A DNA stretch of 12,038 nucleotides. It comes from Alphaproteobacteria bacterium CG11_big_fil_rev_8_21_14_0_20_44_7. Lineage in GTDB: Bacteria; Pseudomonadota; Alphaproteobacteria; Rickettsiales; 21-14-0-20-44-7. The DNA lies in the NCBI GenBank assembly GCA_002787615.1, contig PCXJ01000063.1:1085-13122 (forward strand), read 5' to 3'. A program made the position numbers and the translations under genes. Below the pieces are notes generated by a model. The model was not told the origin of the DNA and made no database searches. It worked only from the letters and a program-made list of their open reading frames with translations. Position 1 is the stretch's first letter; each line of letters begins with the position of its first letter. Shown here piece by piece: positions 6,792 to 12,038 of this stretch.

Positions 6792-7435
6792 TTCTTATAA
6801 CCCGCCCGCAAAATGATGCAAAATCATTATCTGATATACTTGAGAAACTTGGCTATCAGTGCTTATCGGAACCGATGATGGAGATTAAACAACTTAATAT
6901 AGATTTGAATAGATACATTAATAATGACCTGCAAGCCTTTGTTTTAACAAGCAGTAATGTGATTTTACCAAAATCGTACAAAACCATAATTAAAATCCCT
7001 CAGCATGGAAAAAATGCACGTGAATTACTGGAATATATAAAAGCTAATTTGAGCAAAGATGATGGAAAAATTATTCATTTAAGCGGAAATGTAATTACAC
7101 TGGATATTGCCGCAAAACTCCGTGACGAGGGTTTTGATGCAGAAAATATCATAACTTATGAAACCGAATATGCCGACAAGCTAAGTGCTGAATTGATTAA
7201 TAATCTTGAGAATATAAAAATTGCCACCTTCTTCTCAATCCTATCCCTCAAGAACTTCGTTTATCTTATTGATAAATACCGACTTAGTGACAAGTTAAAA
7301 AACATAAAAATGGTTTGCCTTAGCGAAAAAATTGCGCAATCCGGAAAAGCGAATTTATGGAAGGAGATTATAATATCCGACCAGCCCAACCAACAAAGCC
7401 TAATTGACAGGCTGCAAGAAACTCACAATACTTGA
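6788..7435 (+). CDS. hemD: Uroporphyrinogen-III synthase, divergent
   Basis: A 215-residue protein starting MILITRPQNDAKSLSDILEKLGY, the typical beginning of HemD, which cyclises hydroxymethylbilane with inversion of ring D to uroporphyrinogen III. Two Rossmann-like halves are expected. The stretches VLTSSNVI (about 52-59), IIHLSGNVITLDIAAKLRDEGFD and ATFFSILSLKNFVYLI correspond to the usual TSxNxV, GxxT.LA..L...G and FxSxS.v..F landmarks. HemD is poorly conserved in general, and this one is somewhat shorter than the usual 240-260 residues. The position supports the call: its ATG overlaps the hemC stop, with an AGGG ribosome-binding site inside the end of hemC (6780-6783). Confidence 0.88.
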   Translation: MILITRPQNDAKSLSDILEKLGYQCLSEPMMEIKQLNIDLNRYINNDLQAFVLTSSNVILPKSYKTIIKIPQHGKNARELLEYIKANLSKDDGKIIHLSGNVITLDIAAKLRDEGFDAENIITYETEYADKLSAELINNLENIKIATFFSILSLKNFVYLIDKYRLSDKLKNIKMVCLSEKIAQSGKANLWKEIIISDQPNQQSLIDRLQETHNT

Positions 7436-7459
7436 CAGATTGTCAGGATGTGCAATAAG
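7432..7459 (+). promoter_or_regulatory. Candidate internal promoter with overlapping palindrome upstream of gatC
   Basis: TTGACA (7432-7437), a consensus -35, overlaps the hemD stop. Sixteen bases later comes AATAAG (7454-7459), four of six matches to TATAAT. Across the -35 lies the perfect inverted repeat TGACA-GAT-TGTCA (7433-7445), which could be an operator half-site pair or chance. The predicted start would fall at about 7466, only a few bases before the gatC ATG (7469), giving a nearly leaderless message. Seen: the motifs. Promoter function is inferred. Confidence 0.3.
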
Positions 7460-7468
7460 AGTTTTCTT

Positions 7469-7762
7469 ATGAAAATTGACGAAGACACAGTTACAAAAAT
7501 TGCCAAACTCGCCCGCATCAAAGTTGCTGATGACGAGAAAGCGCATTATGCCAAGGAGTTGACCGCCATACTCGACTGGGCGGAACAATTGCAGGAACTC
7601 AACACAGATGACACTCCGATGATGACTTCCGTGGCATATAATACGCTGCCCATGCGTGAAGATAATGTGAGTGATGGCGGCTATACGAAAGAAATATTGA
7701 GCAATGCCCCGCAATCAGATTTTGATTGTTTCGTTGTGCCAAAAGTTGTGGATCAGGGATAA
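7469..7762 (+). CDS. gatC: Asp-tRNA(Asn)/Glu-tRNA(Gln) amidotransferase subunit C
   Basis: A 97-residue subunit that wraps around GatA and helps hold it to GatB in the GatCAB amidotransferase, which converts misacylated Glu-tRNA(Gln) and/or Asp-tRNA(Asn). Family features are the opening DEDTVTKIAKLARIKV, the helix with AKELTAILDWAEQLQELNTDD, the DTPMMTSV turn, LPMREDNVSDGG, and the C-terminal FVVPKVV, which matches the conserved F.VPKV. I chose ATG 7469 (MKIDEDTV) over the in-frame ATG 7448. Family members start at this point, and AATAAGAG gives a possible ribosome-binding site. It ends 6 bp before gatA. Confidence 0.95.
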   Translation: MKIDEDTVTKIAKLARIKVADDEKAHYAKELTAILDWAEQLQELNTDDTPMMTSVAYNTLPMREDNVSDGGYTKEILSNAPQSDFDCFVVPKVVDQG

Positions 7763-7768
7763 TATAAT

Positions 7769-9229
7769 ATGTCAAAGCTTACCGAACTCACCATTGAAGA
7801 GGCGCTGGAAGGCCTGAAAAACAAAGAGCTATCAGCCAAGGATTTGGCGCGCGCGCATTTGGATGCAATGGAAGAACATCGTGACCTCAACTCATTTATT
7901 ACCGAAACTCCTGAAATCGCTTTGCAACAAGCTGATGAAGCTGACAAACGCATTGCAGCAGGCGAAGCAAAATTGCTTGATGGAATCCCGATTGCGGTTA
8001 AAGATTTATTCTGCACAAAAGGTGTTCACTCACAATCTTGCTCACATATCCTCGATGGCTTCAAGCCTGAATATGAATCAAGCGTAACCCAAAAATTATT
8101 CGATAATGGCGGGGTGATGCTTGGCAAAACCAATATGGATGAAATGGCAATGGGTAGCGCCACCACAAATAGCTATTACGGCGCTTGCAAAAATCCGTGG
8201 GGTAAAAAAATCGGCGTGGATTTAGTTCCCGGTGGCTCAAGCGGTGGTTCGGCAGCGGCAGTTTCCGCCAACCTCGCCCTCGGTGCTTTGGGAAGTGACA
8301 CGGGCGGTTCAATTCGCCAGCCTGCCGCATTTTGCGGCGTAACGGGAATGAAGCCAACCTATGGTAGATGCTCGCGCTGGGGGATGATTGCCTTCGCCAG
8401 CTCGCTCGACCAAGCCGGAACATTTGGCAAAACCGTAAAGGATAACGCACTACTCCTGCAAGCAATTGCCGGACATGACCCGAAAGATTCCACTTCTATT
8501 CCGGGCGACATACCTGATTTTTCCTCAATGATTGGACAAGATATCAAAGGCAAAAAAATCGGTATACCCAAAGAATATAATGCTGCCGGAATGCCTGAAG
8601 AAATTTCCGAACTATGGAAAGAAGGGGCAAAAATGCTGGAAAAAGAAGGTGCGGAGATTGTTGAAATTTCCCTGCCCCACACAAAATTTGCGCTGCCGAC
8701 ATATTATATTATCGCACCCGCCGAGGCTTCCAGCAATCTCGCACGCTATGACGGGGTACGCTATGGTTTGCGCGTTGAAGGAAAAACCCTCGATGAGATG
8801 TATGAAAACACACGCGCCGAAGGATTTGGCGCAGAAGTAAAACGCCGCATCATGATTGGTACATATGTACTTTCCGCCGGATATTATGACGCATATTATA
8901 AAAAAGCGCAAAAAGTCAGAACCCTTATATATAATGATTTCCATAGCGCATTTGCCAATGTTGATGCGATTTTAACGCCAACCACACCAAGCGAGGCTTT
9001 CAAAATTGGCGAGAAACAGGATGACCCGATTACTATGTATTTAAACGATTTATTCACGGTAGCCGCAAGTTTGGCCGGATTACCATCAATTTCTTTGCCG
9101 ATAGGGTTGTCAAAAAACAAGCTTCCGCTTGGATTGCAGCTAATAACTGCCCCGATGCAGGAAGAAAAATTGTTTAATATCGCGCATGTGCTAGAATCAG
9201 CCGCAGATTTTAAATCAAAAATAGACTAG
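7769..9229 (+). CDS. gatA: Asp-tRNA(Asn)/Glu-tRNA(Gln) amidotransferase subunit A
   Basis: A 486-residue amidase-signature enzyme that releases ammonia from glutamine for the GatCAB transamidation of misacylated tRNA. The Ser-cisSer-Lys triad is complete: Lys78 in GIPIAVKDLF, Ser157 in PGGSSGGSAAAV and Ser181 in GSDTGGSIRQPA, with spacings matching those of characterised GatA proteins. The later stretches CGVTGMKPTYGRCSRWGMIAFASSLDQAG and NDLFTVAASLAGLPSISLPIG are typical of GatA rather than a generic amidase. The length is normal. AGGGA (7755-7759) precedes the ATG. gatB, often found directly after gatA, is missing; trkH follows after 47 bp or less, so the glutamyl-tRNA-binding subunit must be encoded elsewhere. 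Confidence 0.97.
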   Translation: MSKLTELTIEEALEGLKNKELSAKDLARAHLDAMEEHRDLNSFITETPEIALQQADEADKRIAAGEAKLLDGIPIAVKDLFCTKGVHSQSCSHILDGFKPEYESSVTQKLFDNGGVMLGKTNMDEMAMGSATTNSYYGACKNPWGKKIGVDLVPGGSSGGSAAAVSANLALGALGSDTGGSIRQPAAFCGVTGMKPTYGRCSRWGMIAFASSLDQAGTFGKTVKDNALLLQAIAGHDPKDSTSIPGDIPDFSSMIGQDIKGKKIGIPKEYNAAGMPEEISELWKEGAKMLEKEGAEIVEISLPHTKFALPTYYIIAPAEASSNLARYDGVRYGLRVEGKTLDEMYENTRAEGFGAEVKRRIMIGTYVLSAGYYDAYYKKAQKVRTLIYNDFHSAFANVDAILTPTTPSEAFKIGEKQDDPITMYLNDLFTVAASLAGLPSISLPIGLSKNKLPLGLQLITAPMQEEKLFNIAHVLESAADFKSKID

Positions 9230-9276
9230 GCACTATCAGGAATAAGTAGCAATCCTTCATTTCTGTGGATGAAAAA

Positions 9277-10728
9277 ATGGTAAAATTCAAATCAATATTA
9301 TTCATTATCGGGATATTGCTGGGAATACTTTCCGCCGCAATGGTCATCCCTGCTTTTGTTGATTTGCACGCAGGAAATAAAGATTGGGAAGTTTTTGCAA
9401 CTTCATCAATCTTAAGTGGATTTGTATCCATTATGTTAATTTTCGTCAATCGTGAAAAAAACGTGGTACTGAATTTGCGGGAAGCTTTTTTGCTCACCCC
9501 TTTGAGCTGGATAGTGCTGGCATTTTTTGCCGCCCTGCCCTTTTATTTTGCAGATATAAATCTTGATTTTACCCGCGCTTTTTTTGAATCACTCTCTGCA
9601 ATCACCACCACCGGAGCAACGGTTATTACCAATCTTGATACTAGCCCGCCGGGGATTTTAATCTGGCGTTCTATCCTGCAATATCTCGGCGGTATCGGTA
9701 TTATTGCGGCAGCAACAGCCATTTTGCCAATGCTGGGAATCGGCGGTATGCAGCTTTTCAAAACCGAATCCGGTAACAGCAATTCCCAAAAATTTCTGCC
9801 ACGCGCAACACAAGTTGCCGCCAATATCCTGATGATTTATGTCACACTTTCTATCGCCTGCGCACTGCTATATAGCTGGTGTGGGATGAGCGGGTTTGAC
9901 GCCATCAACCATGCTATGACAACCGTTTCCACAGCAGGGTTCTCTACTCGCGATGCTTCAATTGCTTATTTCGACAACCCCAAAATTGAGATTGTCGCAA
10001 TGATATTCATGCTCTCCGGCGCGCTGCCATTTGTTGGTTACTACAAAATGGTAAGTGGGAATTTCAAATCTTTTGCAAGGGACAGCCAGATTAGATTCTA
10101 TCTGAAATTCATTATCGCCATAATCTTGGTACTATCCATCTGGCTTTCTTACACACAAGAAATGAGCGTTATAGATGCCTTGCGCTATTCATCCTTCAAT
10201 CTGATTTCTGTTATCACTACCACCGGCTATGTAACCGCAGATTATAGTAATTGGGGAAATTTTCCGATGGTCATATTTTTCTTAGTTATGTTCGTTGGTG
10301 GCTGTACCGGCTCTAGCTCAGGTGGCTTAAAAATATTCCGCCTGCAAATCGCCCTTGAGGTTACAGCATCGCAAATGAAGCAACTGGTCAGCCCGCACGG
10401 CGTTTTTCGCCCGCATTTCAACCGCAAAAGCGTTCCCGATACTGTCATAACATCAGTGCTCAGCTTCTTTTTGCTTTACGCCCTCACCTTCTCTATTTCT
10501 TCCGTACTACTCTCACTTACGGGTTTAGATTTTCTCACATCCCTAAGCACGGCCATAACTACGCTCGGAAATGTTGGCCCGGGACTTGGAGATGTTACAG
10601 GCCCAGCCAAAAACTTTGCCGCCCTGTCCGATCCGGCTCTATGGATAAGCTGTCTGAACATGATGTTGGGACGCTTGGAGATTTTTATTCTAATCGTAAT
10701 TTTCAGCCCAAACTTCTGGAAAAATTAG
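9277..10728 (+). CDS. trkH: TrkH/KtrB-family potassium uptake channel subunit
   Basis: A 483-residue membrane protein, the K+-translocating subunit of Trk/Ktr uptake systems. The four pore-loop repeats are readable from residue 1 at 9277: SAITTTGAT (107-115), TTVSTAGFST (215-224), SVITTTGYVT (311-320) and ITTLGNVGPG (427-436). Each carries the selectivity-filter glycine. GGCTGSSSGGLKIFR (341-355) is the family signature before the third-repeat inner helix, and LGRLEIF near the end is also conserved. About ten hydrophobic segments fit. I prefer ATG 9277 (MVKFKSILFIIGILLG), with GGA seven bases upstream. An in-frame GTG at 9265 would add MDEK and has no ribosome-binding site. The cytoplasmic partner TrkA is not adjacent. 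Confidence 0.95.
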   Translation: MVKFKSILFIIGILLGILSAAMVIPAFVDLHAGNKDWEVFATSSILSGFVSIMLIFVNREKNVVLNLREAFLLTPLSWIVLAFFAALPFYFADINLDFTRAFFESLSAITTTGATVITNLDTSPPGILIWRSILQYLGGIGIIAAATAILPMLGIGGMQLFKTESGNSNSQKFLPRATQVAANILMIYVTLSIACALLYSWCGMSGFDAINHAMTTVSTAGFSTRDASIAYFDNPKIEIVAMIFMLSGALPFVGYYKMVSGNFKSFARDSQIRFYLKFIIAIILVLSIWLSYTQEMSVIDALRYSSFNLISVITTTGYVTADYSNWGNFPMVIFFLVMFVGGCTGSSSGGLKIFRLQIALEVTASQMKQLVSPHGVFRPHFNRKSVPDTVITSVLSFFLLYALTFSISSVLLSLTGLDFLTSLSTAITTLGNVGPGLGDVTGPAKNFAALSDPALWISCLNMMLGRLEIFILIVIFSPNFWKN

Positions 10729-10743
10729 ATATCTTAAAGATAT
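10729..10743. repeat. Short AT-rich palindrome directly after trkH
   Basis: ATATCTT (10729-10735) and AAGATAT (10737-10743) form a perfect inverted repeat with one central base, starting at the base after the trkH TAG. As RNA it would be a weak five-pair hairpin with a five-base loop. It may help end the trkH transcript together with the element that follows; the role is inferred. Confidence 0.35.
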
Positions 10744-10761
10744 TCATAAAATAACATAGAT

Positions 10762-10851
10762 TGTCATTGCCTGAATTCCGCAGGAATTCTAAGGCAATCC
10801 ATTCTTACCCTAGATTCCCCTAGAATTTGCAAGCAAATTCAGGGAATGACG
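10762..10851. repeat. Palindromic interspersed element, copy B
   Basis: A 90-bp second copy of the element found after argC. Its ends, TGTCATTGCCTGAATT and AATTCAGGGAATGACG, are inverted repeats with one mismatch and one terminal wobble. Hairpin 1 pairs ATTGCCT.GAATTCC (10766-10779) with GGAATTC..AGGCAAT (10783-10798) around a GCA loop. Hairpin 2 pairs CCTaGAATTTGC (10819-10830) with GCAAATTCAGG (10833-10843). Compared with copy A, the first 40 bases are the same length, and most changes in the first stem keep pairing. It lies between the convergent trkH and LOG genes, where it could stop both transcripts. The rest of the 161-bp gap (10729-10889) shows only the short palindrome before it and no gene. 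Confidence 0.8.
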
Positions 10852-10889
10852 AAGCTGGGAGAGCATTTCATCTAAGTTAGGAACGCTCC

Positions 10890-12038
10890 CTAAAATCCGC
10901 AATTTTCTTCATCAGGACACAAACCTAGCTTTCCGGCGCGATAATCCTCAATTGCCTGAATTACCTCATCCGTGCCACTCACAACCTTAAAATGCTGATT
11001 TTCGTAAAAACCATGTGATTCAGACAGGGCAATTAAATCATCCCAAATCCCCTTGCGGTTATCTATCACAATCGGCTTATACGGACTAAACTCACGGAAT
11101 TTTTTATCACGCACCTGCATCGCCAGCTTGCCGAGTGACATCAACAGCAGCGCAGCCAGATATTCCTGCATCGTTCCGCCGCCGCCACGCCCTCCTGCTG
11201 CAATAACGATAAAATCAGAAGGCATGAACATTACATCCATGCGTGAATAAATATCAGGCACAATATACGCCTCCTCCCAACCCGGCGGCAGCTTTTCCTG
11301 ACTCAATATATGCGGACAGTTTGAACCTATCGAACAACCGCCATTTTCCACCGCGCCTTTATGCAGTTCATTCATCAGCCCGATATAGCCAAGGCCGGAA
11401 ACCAGCGCGAACTTATTATCGCCGATATATTTTCCAAGCTTATAAGCCTCGGTGATTGATTTCTCATCCTGAACGCGGCTGGCAGAAGTATATCCGCATA
11501 CTCTAAAATCAGGCAATTCCGGATATTTCCCCGCCTTATGCGTGCCGATATCCAGCACTTGCCCATCTTCATCATCAAGCTTTTTGCCGTGGCCATGAAT
11601 TGAATCTTGCGCCTTAACTTTTAAATTAAGCTTTTCCATCAGTTGTGCAGGCGTTTCGGCAAAATGGATGAGCTTTTCAACTTCTTGCCCGATTGTTCCT
11701 TCCTTATGCAGCCTATTCAGCGCCTTTATCAGATGGCTATAACCAACTTTGTTGCCATAAATAATTACAGGCTTGCGATATTTCACCTCATCTTCAAAAT
11801 AATGCAAATCCGGATCTAAGGTTTGTAGCCCAACAAAAAGCGAGGTAACTTTCAGCAATTCCCCGATTGTTGGGATTCCAAAGAACACATAAGCCGCCGA
11901 GCGCTTCACGTGGTTTTGCACGCCATCCGAACCAATCAGCTTTATGCGCTCATCGCCCGTACCATTGCGGATACGGTAGCCATTTTCCTTTAGCACCGCA
12001 ATCAGCTCGGCGCGCAATGCCGGCCAAGAGGAATCTTC
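10890..12038 (-). CDS. LOG-family (lysine decarboxylase-like) protein with tandem LOG domains, 5' end outside window
   Basis: The frame is open to the window edge, giving 382 residues; an in-frame TTG at 12017 is probably not the start, since the sequence is continuous across it. Residues about 177-367 form a LOG/TIGR00730-like Rossmann domain: ALVSGLGYIGLMNELHKGAVENGG, then SRMDVMFMPSDFIVIAAGG, the nucleotide-site GGGGTMQE (285-292, variant of PGGxGTxxE) and KPIVIDNRKGIWDDLI. Residues about 46-138 look like the second half of another LOG domain: SAAYVFFGIPTIGELLKVTSL, then KPVIIYGNKVGYSHLIKAL and ETPAQLMEKL. Its motif has become FFGIPTIGE, keeping only the Thr and Glu. Known LOG enzymes remove the base from nucleoside 5'-monophosphates, including cytokinin ribotides. 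Activity, if any, should lie in the second domain. The product is cytoplasmic by appearance, with a Cys-containing tail (LCPDEENCGF). Confidence 0.8.
   Translation of the reverse strand, partial: EDSSWPALRAELIAVLKENGYRIRNGTGDERIKLIGSDGVQNHVKRSAAYVFFGIPTIGELLKVTSLFVGLQTLDPDLHYFEDEVKYRKPVIIYGNKVGYSHLIKALNRLHKEGTIGQEVEKLIHFAETPAQLMEKLNLKVKAQDSIHGHGKKLDDEDGQVLDIGTHKAGKYPELPDFRVCGYTSASRVQDEKSITEAYKLGKYIGDNKFALVSGLGYIGLMNELHKGAVENGGCSIGSNCPHILSQEKLPPGWEEAYIVPDIYSRMDVMFMPSDFIVIAAGGRGGGGTMQEYLAALLLMSLGKLAMQVRDKKFREFSPYKPIVIDNRKGIWDDLIALSESHGFYENQHFKVVSGTDEVIQAIEDYRAGKLGLCPDEENCGF

Noticed and set aside
7746..7768. TATAAT at 7763-7768 with TTGTGG upstream as a gatA promoter
   Set aside because: The spacing is only 11 bases and TATAAT abuts the gatA ATG, so a transcript from it would start inside the coding region; gatC-gatA is better explained as one transcript.
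8061..8465. Open frame of 134 codons antisense to gatA, and others on both strands in 8359-9120
   Set aside because: These are shadow frames of gatA, which has a complete catalytic triad and normal length; no domain or ribosome-binding site supports them.
10857..10890. GGGAG (10857-10861) pairing with CTCCC (10886-10890) as a terminator for the LOG gene
   Set aside because: The stem is five pairs with a loop over 20 bases and no T-run; the repeat element next to it is a better candidate.
12015..12017. TTG as the start codon of the LOG-family gene
   Set aside because: The frame stays open to the window edge, and the sequence EDSSWPAL before it continues smoothly; at least half of the first LOG domain is missing, so the true start is outside.
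1..12038. tRNA, rRNA, CRISPR array, transposase, prophage or toxin-antitoxin genes
   Set aside because: Intergenic regions are short and fully accounted for; none shows spaced direct repeats, cloverleaf genes or mobile-element proteins.

Overview
The window is a compact, gene-dense piece of chromosome, moderately A+T-rich, with almost no free intergenic space; the longest gene-free stretch is about 160 bp. The gene set suggests an alphaproteobacterium: a DUF6111-like small membrane protein, Mrp/Mbh-type antiporter subunits split into small genes, GatCA and HemCD. Dispersed palindromic elements beginning TGTCATTGCC recall, in style only, the palindromic repeats of Rickettsiales. The organism makes its own arginine, haem and thiamine, so a strictly reduced parasite is unlikely. 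This assignment is inference; there is no rRNA or other phylogenetic marker here.

Layout. (1) 3-278, plus: the 3' end of thiG (thiazole synthase). It converges, with a 6-bp gap, on (2) 285-3127, minus: a three-gene transcription unit reading right to left. It starts with an SLC1-family dicarboxylate/amino-acid:cation symporter carrying unusual extra N- and C-terminal regions, continues with an MbhD/MbhE-like protein, and ends with MnhB. No other Mrp subunit genes are here. (3) 3227-5157, plus: argC, a roughly 90-bp structured palindromic repeat, a gamma-carbonic anhydrase-like protein and a DUF6111-like membrane protein. (4) 5154-5840, minus: a pirin, whose stop overlaps the stop of the DUF6111 gene in a shared TTAA. 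(5) 5907-10728, plus: hemC and hemD (ATGA overlap), gatC and gatA (no gatB follows), then trkH. (6) 10729-10889: a short palindrome and a second copy of the repeat. (7) 10890 to the window end, minus: a LOG-family protein, cut by the window edge, that appears to hold two LOG domains in tandem.

How the genes fit together. Most are housekeeping: arginine synthesis (argC), tetrapyrrole synthesis (hemC to hemD, consecutive steps), transamidation of misacylated tRNA (gatC, gatA) and thiazole synthesis (thiG). A second theme is monovalent cation handling: Mrp-type antiporter subunits, a probably Na+- or H+-coupled symporter and a TrkH K+ channel subunit. I do not see a defence system, CRISPR array, transposase, prophage or tRNA/rRNA gene.

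The most interesting points are the two copies of a small palindromic element whose differences are largely compensatory within its first stem, the tandem LOG protein with a degenerate first domain, and the SLC1 transporter with about 125 extra N-terminal residues (probable membrane helices) and a histone-H1-like Lys/Ala tail.
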